A DNA stretch of 64,000 bases, taken from assembly GCF_000406965.1 (NCBI RefSeq), contig NZ_KE136362.1, positions 273,148 to 337,147 on the forward strand. Direction: 5' to 3'. Positions 9,640 through 17,295 of the stretch are shown piece after piece (position 1 is the first letter of the stretch; the number at the start of each line of letters is the position of its first letter). This stretch comes from Enterococcus avium ATCC 14025 (lineage in GTDB: Bacteria; Bacillota; Bacilli; Lactobacillales; Enterococcaceae). A program made the translations under genes and the position numbers. The notes under the pieces were generated by a model. It worked only from the letters and a program-made list of their open reading frames with translations, searched no databases and had not been told where the DNA came from.

Positions 9640-10011
9640 ATGGTTAAGCGTGGTGATATCTATTTCGCAGATTTATCGCCAGTTATTGGTTCTGAACAAG
9701 GAGGCATTCGGCCGGTGTTGGTAATCCAAAATAATTTGGGCAACCATTTCAGTCCAACGATCATCATTGCAGCGATCACGGCGAAAATGGCGAAGCCTAA
9801 ATTACCAACACATATTGGAATAAAATCGAATGGAACCGGAATTGAAAGAGATTCGGTAATCCTATTAGAGCAGATTCGGACGATCGACAAATCTCGTTTA
9901 AAGGAAAAGGTTTGTCATTTGGATCGTTGTCTGATGGCAGAAGTTGACGCAGCTTTGCGTATTAGTATCGGCATTGAAACGATGGCTGCGGTCACAACGA
10001 ATCTTACATAA
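9640..10011 (+). CDS. mazF: MazF/PemK-type endoribonuclease toxin
   Basis: A 123-aa protein of the MazF (EndoA/NdoA) family, sequence-specific single-strand mRNA interferases. The N-terminus MVKRGDIYFADLSPVIGSEQGG leads into R24 and T47, which match the catalytic Arg and Thr of Bacillus EndoA; VILLEQIRTIDKSRL is the other conserved block. It follows alr by 36 bp with a CAGGAGG site. In Bacillus a mazE antitoxin gene lies between alr and mazF; here the gap is too small for one and nothing antitoxin-like is seen immediately downstream. It may be neutralised by an unlinked antitoxin or play a housekeeping RNase role. Confidence 0.9.
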   Translation: MVKRGDIYFADLSPVIGSEQGGIRPVLVIQNNLGNHFSPTIIIAAITAKMAKPKLPTHIGIKSNGTGIERDSVILLEQIRTIDKSRLKEKVCHLDRCLMAEVDAALRISIGIETMAAVTTNLT

Positions 10012-10154
10012 AATCAACTTTTTGTTGGTTAGCCAAGATGCGGTTTGTTGCTATTTTTTATCTGTCTGATCATACTGCATTTTTTCGAATTTTTTAATTA
10101 TAATGATAAAATTTGGGTTTGGATTCTTAATACTGTAATTTATCTTAGTTTATC

Positions 10155-10188
10155 GAGGGATACAACGATTCGTTGTGTCTCTTTTTTT
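10155..10188 (+). terminator. intrinsic terminator downstream of mazF
   Basis: GAGGGATACAACGA pairs with TCGTTGTGTCTC (one or two G-U or mismatched positions) around a tight loop, followed by seven Ts. It lies about 145 bp after the mazF stop and ends the acpS-alr-mazF transcript or a short transcript started in the AT-rich gap. Confidence 0.7.
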
Positions 10189-10281
10189 GCGGTTCAACGA
10201 TTTATCTATCAATGATTTGTAGTAAACCGGAAGTTTCTCATTGTATACTGGGGATAAAGAAAGAAGAGACGAGGGAGTAGG

Positions 10282-10599
10282 ATGGTTGAAATCGGAGAAC
10301 AGCTTAGGTATTTTCGCCAAAAGAAAAAAATGAGTCAGAAACAACTTGCTGAGCTTTTACACGTCACACCGCAAACCATTTCTAAGTGGGAATTAAATAA
10401 GAGTGCCCCGGATTATGACCAGCTAATTGTTCTTAGCAAAATTTATCGAAAAAGTATTGATGAGCTTTTAGGACAGGCGAAGCCTAGTTTTTTAGATTAT
10501 TTAGCTGATTCACAGAATGTTAGAGATAAAATCGCCTTTTATGGAATGCGTGTCACTGAAGGGAGGGAAAATCATGGAGAGGATTCGCAAAATCAATAA
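10282..10599 (+). CDS. XRE-family helix-turn-helix regulator
   Basis: A 105-aa protein with an N-terminal HTH_3 domain (residues about 5-60): IGEQLRYFRQKKKMSQKQLAELLHVTPQTISKWELNKSAPDYDQL. The recognition helix falls at TPQTISKWE. The C-terminal 40 residues show no known sensor domain. The start is the ATG after GAGGGAG. Its end overlaps the following small membrane protein gene by 26 bp, so the two are translated together; this pairing of an XRE regulator with a small membrane protein is common in Firmicutes, and the regulator probably controls its own operon. Confidence 0.85.
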   Translation: MVEIGEQLRYFRQKKKMSQKQLAELLHVTPQTISKWELNKSAPDYDQLIVLSKIYRKSIDELLGQAKPSFLDYLADSQNVRDKIAFYGMRVTEGRENHGEDSQNQ

Positions 10600-10789
10600 A
10601 CTGCTTTTGATTACCTATAATTTAGGTGGTATCTGCTTGATGATGATTGGTGCAATGGTCGGGGTGCCCGGTCCTCCTGGTTATGTTCCGATGGGGATAA
10701 AGATCGCTACTGGAATTGTTTTTGGAACCATGATTATCGCGCACATTGTTCGCTATTTTTTAGAAAGAGGATTGAAAAAAACAGGCTGA
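10574..10789 (+). CDS. small two-helix membrane protein, 71 aa
   Basis: Begins MERIRKINKLLL at 10574 after GGGAGG; an in-frame ATG at 10517 lies inside the regulator gene and lacks a ribosome site. Two hydrophobic segments (about residues 9-30 and 42-62) flank a PGPPGY turn, and the C-terminus is basic. I do not recognise the family. Overlap with the XRE gene suggests a partner or effector of that regulator. Confidence 0.65.
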   Translation: MERIRKINKLLLITYNLGGICLMMIGAMVGVPGPPGYVPMGIKIATGIVFGTMIIAHIVRYFLERGLKKTG

Positions 10790-10808
10790 CATGAATCAGC
10801 CTGTTTTT
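10774..10808. terminator. bidirectional terminator
   Basis: AAACAGGCTGA pairs with TCAGCCTGTTT across ACATGAA, with A- and T-runs on the outer sides, so it can stop the plus-strand XRE operon and the minus-strand sortase-like gene. The left arm overlaps the last codons of the small membrane protein gene. Confidence 0.8.
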
Positions 10809-10809
10809 C

Positions 10810-11838
10810 TTATGCTTGTGCAAAGACGATGAGATTGACTGTGTCAGTGATACAGGTTTGTAAAGTAATGCGTTCACCACCGCCTGCTGATGTGATTTGA
10901 TCCCAGTTGTCTTGTCCAGAATGGATATCTCTGCCGCTGTCATCGACTTGAATGATACCATTCACTATATATGTCGTGGCGTTACCTAAGCTATCTGTAA
11001 CTATAATTGGACTTCCCGCACTAAGTGAAAAAATTGAGGAAAAGACGCCTGGATTATGACCAATAAAATGAGTATTTTGGTTATCTGTGCCAGATTGTAT
11101 CGGATTCCCGCCCCAAGTCGCTGCGACAGAACCGCTGTTGATGATTCCTTGACCATTACCTTGACCAGCATTTTGATAAGGGATAGAAGTTCCTAAAAGT
11201 GCAATTTGATTTGGCTGCTGTACGGATTTTTGTTGAGGAGGAGCTTCATTTATTGGTTTTGCCGCTTCAGGCGTGACTTGTAATGTTTCTTGTGCAATTT
11301 CGACGGGTTCTTGTTGAAGGGGCTCTTGAGACTTTTCTTCTGATTGTGGTGTTTCGATTGGGGCGCTTGTTACTGAAGATTGAGTGGCTGAACTTTTGGC
11401 TGTTTCTTGTGACGTTTCTTTTGAAGAGGAGGCAGGTGTTTGATTTGGTTGAGCTTCTTTTTCAACCTGCGGCTTTTGAACGCTTTTTTCTTCTTCAATG
11501 ATAATCAGAACAGTTCTTTTGTCGTAATCTTGTTTGTTTTTTGCAGACAAGGTTAAAGCGTAGCGACCAGGTTTGCTTGTGTTAATATTTGTGTAATTTA
11601 GTTTAACAGGATGGTGGTCATCACCAACCGCTTTGTAGTACTGGTTGGGATTGAATGAGTCATTCGCATTGATCGTAACTTTGTCTTCGCCATAAATCCT
11701 TACTTGACGCTCATGTGTCACTTTCCTTGATTGAGACTGAGCATCGGAAATAGTAGAAAAAATGATCAGACTGGCTAGAAAGAAAAGACATACAATAACA
11801 TCTGAAAAAATGAATCGTTTTCTCATTGATGAATTCAT
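10810..11838 (-). CDS. secreted or anchored sortase-like protein with Ig-like domain
   Basis: A 342-aa protein with an N-terminal membrane anchor or signal (about residues 13-32), an Ig-like segment (about 40-115, with YTNINTSKPGRYALTLSAKN resembling DUF5011/Ig folds), a Pro/Gln/Glu/Ser-rich linker (about 120-220) and a C-terminal domain. The C-terminal domain looks like a sortase: H261 in THFIGHNPGVF, the beta-strand motif GSPIIVTDSLGNATTY, and C329 in RITLQTC. However, the expected arginine of the xRLIV strand after the Cys is Asn (TVNLIV, N335). Start chosen at MNSSMRKR after AAAAGGGG. Activity is uncertain; it could be a degenerate sortase. Divergent from a Mga-like regulator. Confidence 0.65.
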   Translation of the reverse strand: MNSSMRKRFIFSDVIVCLFFLASLIIFSTISDAQSQSRKVTHERQVRIYGEDKVTINANDSFNPNQYYKAVGDDHHPVKLNYTNINTSKPGRYALTLSAKNKQDYDKRTVLIIIEEEKSVQKPQVEKEAQPNQTPASSSKETSQETAKSSATQSSVTSAPIETPQSEEKSQEPLQQEPVEIAQETLQVTPEAAKPINEAPPQQKSVQQPNQIALLGTSIPYQNAGQGNGQGIINSGSVAATWGGNPIQSGTDNQNTHFIGHNPGVFSSIFSLSAGSPIIVTDSLGNATTYIVNGIIQVDDSGRDIHSGQDNWDQITSAGGGERITLQTCITDTVNLIVFAQA

Positions 11839-11969
11839 GGAAAACACCCCTTTTCCTGATTTGCTTAAATGATAAATCATGGCTTGATAATAAGAAATAA
11901 AAATAACATAATATTTAGGTGTGATTGTTATTTGTGGATTTTAGTTAAATAAATATCAATATTTTTCCG

Positions 11970-11997
11970 TTTTCAAAAGGTTATTTTATGATATAAT
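11970..11997 (+). promoter_or_regulatory. promoter of the Mga-like regulator gene
   Basis: TTTTCA (11970-11975), 16 bp, TATAAT (11992-11997). A second TGTTATAAT, an extended -10 type box, follows at 12008-12016. Either could drive the regulator; the region is very AT rich and is shared with the divergent sortase-like gene. Confidence 0.5.
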
Positions 11998-12081
11998 GAC
12001 CAAAGAATGTTATAATCCAAAAACTTAAAAATGCATATTCGATTTGAAGAATAGTGACAATTGACTGAGGAGGGTACTTTT

Positions 12082-13536
12082 GTGCGGAGATTACTTAAAA
12101 ATACAACACAACGACGTTTAGCCATTATCGGTGTATTAAGAGATTTGATTGGCTGGCAGAATCCGGAAATGATTGCTGATTTGTTGGAATGTTCGGTAAA
12201 AACGATTTTGTCCGATGTAGACGCGATCAATAATCTTTGGGGTGAGCACGTTGGGATAGAGTATTCCCGAACAAATGGATTAAGATTAAATGATGCCCTT
12301 CACAATAAAACACGTCAGCTAGCTAGAAATTTGATGGATGAATCTGAGGCATTTATATTTTTAGAACGGCTCTTTTTTCAGCCAAATGAGGATATGGACT
12401 ACTGGATCAATGCCCTTTATATCAGTGAGGCAACCTTCTATCGTATGATTAAGCAACTTGATAGAGTTTTAAATGAAAGAGGATTAGTCCTTGAACGTAG
12501 ACCGTTTCGGATTACTGCAAAAAATGAACGCTGGGTACGCGTCTTTTATGTACAATTATTTTTAGAAAAATATGGCATCAATGAATGGCCCTTTGAGCTG
12601 GAGCGTAGTAAAATGATTCATTTCATTAAAACTGCCAATCAATCTTTTGATATTGCTTACAATGATCGTGAAATTCTGGAAAGCAGTTATTTACTGGCAA
12701 TTATTGTCGTACGAACTTCGCAAGGATTTCAGCTGACAAGAGGTGAGAAGTATGATTTGAAACCAGCATTGATTCATCAAATTTTGACCTTACGTCCAGA
12801 GGCGGATCGAATCGTTCAAAATACCAATTATACAGTGACAGATCACTGGTATTATGATGTGGCGAATAGTCTATTTTGCCCTTGCTTTATCACACGCTTT
12901 GATCCGAACTGTCAGATCACGTTGAATTATTTAGAGAATTTTTTAGGTGAATTGGAGCAGGTATACGATCTGCCGCTATCAGATAAAGGTCGGAAAAACC
13001 TTTTGCAAAAATTACTACAGATCCAAACCACCTATCAAGTATGGCCGTATCCAAAATCAATCTTGTTTGATTCGGCGGCGTACTTTTCACGAAATGCAAA
13101 GGTGCAGTATCCGCATTTTACAAAGTATGTCCATCAACTATTGCTACGAATAGAACGAAAGACGGGGGAACCTTGGTTCAGTCAATTTTATTTTTCGGTG
13201 GTACAAGTATTGTTTAAGGAATGGGAAGGACTTGCTCATTCACTGGATGAACATGCCGCTAAGGTAAAGATTTTTGTTGTGAGTGATTCGGGGGTAAGCC
13301 ACGCGAAAATGATTGCTGAACTGATTCAAAGTCGTTTTTATTATCGGGTAGTGATTGAAACTCATGAGGGCTCAGCATTGGATTTTGAACATGATGAAAG
13401 CTTCATGGAGTATGATTTGGTTATTGCGAATTATCCGATCAAAAATTATTCCTATAGTAATTTAAAGATTGTAGATGATTTTTTGACTGAAAGTGATCTG
13501 ACTTCGATTGGTTCTTATGTAAAAGAAATACGTTAG
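12082..13536 (+). CDS. Mga-like helix-turn-helix transcriptional regulator
   Basis: A 484-aa protein with an N-terminal winged-helix Mga-type domain (MIADLLECSVKTILSDVDAINN, residues about 25-50), a second HTH (YISEATFYRMIKQLDRVL, about 115-135) and a long C-terminal part that resembles the EIIB-like end of Mga/AtxA regulators (KIFVVSDSGVSHAKMIAELIQS). This class controls surface and virulence-type genes and is sometimes tuned by PTS phosphorylation. Start taken as GTG 12082 because GAGGAGGG lies 8 nt upstream; an in-frame TTG at 12061 overlaps that site. The divergent sortase-like gene is a likely target, but this is inference. Confidence 0.75.
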   Translation: MRRLLKNTTQRRLAIIGVLRDLIGWQNPEMIADLLECSVKTILSDVDAINNLWGEHVGIEYSRTNGLRLNDALHNKTRQLARNLMDESEAFIFLERLFFQPNEDMDYWINALYISEATFYRMIKQLDRVLNERGLVLERRPFRITAKNERWVRVFYVQLFLEKYGINEWPFELERSKMIHFIKTANQSFDIAYNDREILESSYLLAIIVVRTSQGFQLTRGEKYDLKPALIHQILTLRPEADRIVQNTNYTVTDHWYYDVANSLFCPCFITRFDPNCQITLNYLENFLGELEQVYDLPLSDKGRKNLLQKLLQIQTTYQVWPYPKSILFDSAAYFSRNAKVQYPHFTKYVHQLLLRIERKTGEPWFSQFYFSVVQVLFKEWEGLAHSLDEHAAKVKIFVVSDSGVSHAKMIAELIQSRFYYRVVIETHEGSALDFEHDESFMEYDLVIANYPIKNYSYSNLKIVDDFLTESDLTSIGSYVKEIR

Positions 13537-13562
13537 AAGGCTCTAGTTGGGTCTTCTTTTTT
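13534..13562 (+). terminator. probable terminator after the Mga-like gene
   Basis: AGAAGGC pairs with GTCTTCT (one G-T) around CTCTAGTTGG, followed by TTTTTTG. It overlaps the stop codon. Confidence 0.55.
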
Positions 13563-13632
13563 GTACCTAAGGTTTTCATTCCAAAGGAACTAAGCTAAAC
13601 TGGTACTAACTAAACTCTTTAAGGAGTAACGA

Positions 13633-13878
13633 ATGGATCCTAAATTTTTAGCAATTGGTATTGTATTATCAGTAGGTGCTTTTTTTGTAATTCTCGATCT
13701 TTTTTCTAAAACCAAATTACGCCAACTTGTTCGTTCTCAGTGGGGGAAGATTCCTCGACAGATTCGCTTGGATAAAGAGGAAAGTCTGAAGGCGGCTTGG
13801 CAAATTGAAAAACAGTTTCATGATTGGGATAGCGAAATCGATGATCTCACCTGGTATGATTTGGATATGCAGGCGATT
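13633..13878 (+). pseudogene. MutS-family ATPase gene, 5' exon (interrupted by group II intron)
   Basis: Encodes the first 82 residues of a MutS-domain protein: one membrane segment (about 5-22), then KTKLRQLVRSQWGKIPRQIR and EKQFHDWDSEIDDLTWYDLDMQAI. In homologues a DLDM-x-x-x-F-x-x-I-N run continues; here the reading is broken by the intron start GTGCG at 13879, and unspliced translation would stop after 9 more codons (13905). The remaining residues resume at 15743 (FELINGTYSSIGSEALY). If the intron splices, the joined product is about 553 aa and normal; if not, the gene is broken. ATG follows AAGGAGTAACGA. Confidence 0.75.
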
Positions 13879-15742
13879 GTGCGCCATGAAAGTGTGCGTG
13901 AATAGATAAACTATTCAAAGCAGCTATGCTGTATAGATGATGGCAGACGGCCTGCCGAAACCGCCATACAGGTGGAGGTTTCAAACCACCTTAAGGTGCT
14001 GTAGTCAAAAGCTATGGTATTGAGCGTTAAGGAAAAGGCAACCAAGAGTTGTCAGGTGTGTGTTATGGAGATGAGTGACCATACGAACCACCCACAGAAG
14101 TGTCGAAAGCGTATAAATTCCGTCAAAACTGGGTATAGTCGTTGACCTAGGATGAGCTTGGAGGAAACCTGTTTACTGATCAGGCGGCGGGCGGCATAAA
14201 GGTGGCATGAACATAACATAGGCGTCTATATGGAACGTGGGAACCCACGGGCTGATGTCAAGGGAGTATTTCAAGCGGAAGCCCCGCAAGAAAAGAGTAC
14301 CGATGCAGTCATGGGGGCAGATTGGGTTGTAGTAGTGAAGAAGCTCTTGTAACGAGAGTGGAGCGAAGAACCTGAGTTATCCAGTTTCAAGGATAAGTCA
14401 ACTTTAAGGAGGAGGAACTTATGCAAGAAACAAAGTCATACAATATTTCAAAACAAGCAGTTTACCAAGCATTTCTAAAAGTAAAAGCCAATAAAGGAAC
14501 TTTTGGAGTAGATGAAGAATCAATTGAGGCTTATGAATATAAGCTGAAAGATAATCTATACAAACTGTGGAATCGATTATCATCGGGAAGTTATTTCCCA
14601 AAACCGGTAAAGGCAGTATCCATTCCTAAAAAGAGTGGTGGGCTGAGAGTACTTGGGATTCCAACAGTTGAAGATAGGATTGCACAGATGGTAGCGAAGA
14701 TGTATTTTGAACCTGTAGTAGAACGATTGTTTTATGAGGATTCTTATGGCTATCGGCCGAATAAGTCGGCAATCCAGGCAATAGAGAAAACAAGAGTTAG
14801 ATGCTGGAAAAGAGATTGGGTACTGGAATTTGATATTAAAGGACTATTTGACAATATCAGACATGACTATCTAATTGAAATGGTAAAAAGGTACACTCAA
14901 GAGAAGTGGATTATCCTATATGTGGAAAGATGGTTAAAAGCACCTTTCCAGAGGGAAGATGGTTCGACTGTTTCGAGAAAAGCCGGGACACCGCAAGGTG
15001 GTGTAATCAGTCCAGTTCTAGCGAACTTGTTTCTTCATTATACGTTTGATGACTTCATGGAAAAAGAATTTCCTAATATACAGTGGGCTAGATATGCCGA
15101 TGATGGTATTACTCATTGTGTATCCCTAAAGCAAGCGAAATATCTGAAGAAAAGATTGGAAGAACGGTTTAGAATCTTTGGTTTGGAGTTACATCCTGAT
15201 AAGACAAAGATTGTTTACTGCAGAGATAGTGATAGGATGGGGAACTATCCGATAACGACATTCGATTTCCTGGGCTTTACGTTTAGACCTAGAGGCGCCA
15301 AGAATAAATATGGAAAATGCTTCACAAATTTTCTTCCGGCTGTATCAGATAAAGCGAAAAAGGCGATTCGCAAAGAGGTAAGGAATTGGCGATTACAATT
15401 AAAAGCGGACAAAAAGCTAGAGGATTTAGCGAATATGTTCAATAGTAAAATTCAAGGATGGATGAACTATTACATGAAATTCTATAAATCAGAAATGTAC
15501 AGTCTACTGCGCTACATCAACCAATGTCTCGTGAAGTGGGTTCGTCGTAAATATAAAAAGCGACAAGCACGAAGAAAAGCGGAACATTGGTTAGGGGAAA
15601 TCGCCAAGCGAGAAAGAAATTTATTCGCGCATTGGAAAATTGGAATATTACCATCGGCTGGATAATGGGAGCCGGATGAGCTGAGAGGTTCACGTCCGGT
15701 TCTGAGAGGGCCTAAGGGGGAGGTTCCCTTGGGCTACTTACT
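13879..15742 (+). mobile_element. group II intron with reverse transcriptase/maturase ORF
   Basis: The 5' end GTGCGCC at 13879 matches the group II GUGYG consensus. About 540 nt of structured domain I-IV sequence precede the ORF. Domain V is the 34-nt hairpin at 15669-15702 (GAGCCGGATGAG ... CGTCCGGTTC), followed by a domain VI stem (GGCCTAAGGG/CCCTTGGGCT) with a branch-point A candidate near 15736. The 3' boundary is placed at 15742 because joining codon ATT (ending 13878) to TTC (15743) restores the host protein; a 1-nt shift at either end is possible, since group II introns usually end in AY. It lies in the sense direction of the host gene. Confidence 0.9.
14421..15665 (+). CDS. group II intron-encoded reverse transcriptase/maturase
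   Basis: A 414-aa intron-encoded protein. It has the RT domain (SIPKKSGGLRVLGIPTVEDRI, YGYRPNKSAIQA, FDIKGLFDNIRHDYL, GTPQGGVISPVLANLFL, and the active-site YADD) followed by domain X (maturase/thumb) with MNYYMKFY. The C-terminus ends in a basic helix and IGILPSAG with no HNH endonuclease domain, so it probably integrates by an endonuclease-independent route. It helps fold and splice its intron and promotes retrohoming. The ATG follows GGAGGAGG. Length is normal for En-minus members; no frameshift is seen, so the element looks active. Confidence 0.94.
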   Translation: MQETKSYNISKQAVYQAFLKVKANKGTFGVDEESIEAYEYKLKDNLYKLWNRLSSGSYFPKPVKAVSIPKKSGGLRVLGIPTVEDRIAQMVAKMYFEPVVERLFYEDSYGYRPNKSAIQAIEKTRVRCWKRDWVLEFDIKGLFDNIRHDYLIEMVKRYTQEKWIILYVERWLKAPFQREDGSTVSRKAGTPQGGVISPVLANLFLHYTFDDFMEKEFPNIQWARYADDGITHCVSLKQAKYLKKRLEERFRIFGLELHPDKTKIVYCRDSDRMGNYPITTFDFLGFTFRPRGAKNKYGKCFTNFLPAVSDKAKKAIRKEVRNWRLQLKADKKLEDLANMFNSKIQGWMNYYMKFYKSEMYSLLRYINQCLVKWVRRKYKKRQARRKAEHWLGEIAKRERNLFAHWKIGILPSAG

Positions 15743-17158
15743 TTCGAATTGATCAATGGAACTTACTCTAGTATTGGTTCAGAAGCATTATATCAGCGTT
15801 TGCGAAATTTTCATTTTAATCAGACGGACGATTTGGAAGAGTTGATCCAGTTTTATCAAGAGAATCCCGAAATCAGAGAAAAGATTCAATTTCATTTTGC
15901 AGGTCTGGGAAAACATGACAATAATTTTACAAAGCAGTATATTGCAAATGGTAAGAAGGAAAAGCTAGGGAATTTAGGACTGTATGTCCTGCTGGGATTA
16001 TTGCCGCTTATTAGTTTGATTCTGCTTGTCGTAATCGGTCCGATTGGGATTTTTCTATTATTGGGTTCGATCCTATTTAACGTGATTTTCTACATGACTA
16101 AAAAGGCGAAGCTAGAAACTGAATTAGAAAGTATGCGCTATTTAGTTCAATCAATCTCTCTAGCAAATAAATTAGCTACGATTCCTACTCCACGTCAAGC
16201 GGAAATTAGGGAGAATAGTATCCCCTTGAAATCAATCGCTAAATGGGGCTTTTCTTTTCGAGTAAAAAGCAATAGTGAGGCAGATATGCTGTTTGAATAT
16301 TTGAATTTAGCTTTCATGATTCCCTTCATCGCTTATAATTTTGTGATTACTCGGTTGAGCAAATACAGTCAAGAGGCGATTAATTTGTGGAGCGTCTTGG
16401 GTGAGATGGAGGTTGCTGCAGCAGTATTAAACTTTCGTACCTATTTTCCAATAAGCTGTCAGCCAGAATTTGCTGAAGGTGGGATAAAAGCAGAGGATAT
16501 TTACCATCCGTTGGTTGAATATTCTGTGGTTAATCCTGTTGATTGGCAACGGAATACATTGGTCACTGGTTCTAATGCTTCTGGTAAATCTACTTATGTC
16601 AAGAGTATTGCCATAAGTGCGATTTTATCACAAACAATCAATACGGCAATTGCAGAACAGTTCACGATGCAGCCGGGGCACGTGTTGACCTCGATGGCGG
16701 TTGAAGATGATATCTTGGCAGGTGACAGTTATTTTGTAGCTGAGATCAAGTCAATCAAGCGATTGCTGAGTCAAGTTAAAAAAGGAGCACGCTGCTACTG
16801 TTTTATTGATGAGATCTTGAAAGGGACGAATACGATTGAACGGATCGCGGCTTCTTCCAGTGTCGTCACTTGGTTGGCTGATTACCCAAGTTTGAGTTTT
16901 GTTGCGACTCATGATATTGAACTAACCGAGATGTTGAAGAAGCAATGCGATAATGTGCATTTTGAAGAAACCGTGACGGAAGATCGAGGGATCACGTTTG
17001 ATTATGTACTGAAGCAAGGTCCATCAGTTACGCGGAATGCGATTGCTTTACTAAAGGTAATGGATTACCCAGAAAAAATTGTGGATCAGGCTCAGAAAGA
17101 GGCACGCTATTTCGATGAGCAGCGGACTTGGCCAATTGTTGGTAGTGATGAGGTGTAG
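15743..17158 (+). pseudogene. MutS-family ATPase gene, 3' exon
   Basis: Encodes the remaining 471 residues of the MutS-like protein: two membrane segments (LGLYVLLGLLPLISLILLVVIGPIGIFLLL), a helical core, then MutS domain V with Walker A TGSNASGKSTYVKS, CYCFIDEILKGTN (Walker B) and VATHDIELTEML. Membrane-anchored MutS-like ATPases of this kind are widespread in Firmicutes; their function is not established and they lack the mismatch-recognition domain. An unspliced message could start at TTG 15749, but there is no good ribosome site, so expression probably depends on intron splicing. Followed by a terminator at 17177-17210. Confidence 0.8.
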
Positions 17159-17176
17159 GTAGTTTCGTTTTGAGGA

Positions 17177-17210
17177 AAGAATCATCCTAAGCTCGGGATG
17201 GTTCTTTTTT
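17177..17210 (+). terminator. intrinsic terminator after the MutS-like gene
   Basis: AAGAATCATCC pairs with GGATGGTTCTT around TAAGCTCG, followed by TTTTTT. Confidence 0.75.
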
Positions 17211-17295
17211 ATGAAAAGTAGATGAATTTATTAGAACTTTTGAACAAAAATCTCTATACTAGAATAAGCAATTATTAATGAAAGGACGTGAATGC

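Noticed and set aside
10060..10190. Short RNA between an AT-rich promoter-like box and the terminator at 10155
   Set aside because: The -35 box is poor, and the terminator is explained by the mazF transcript.
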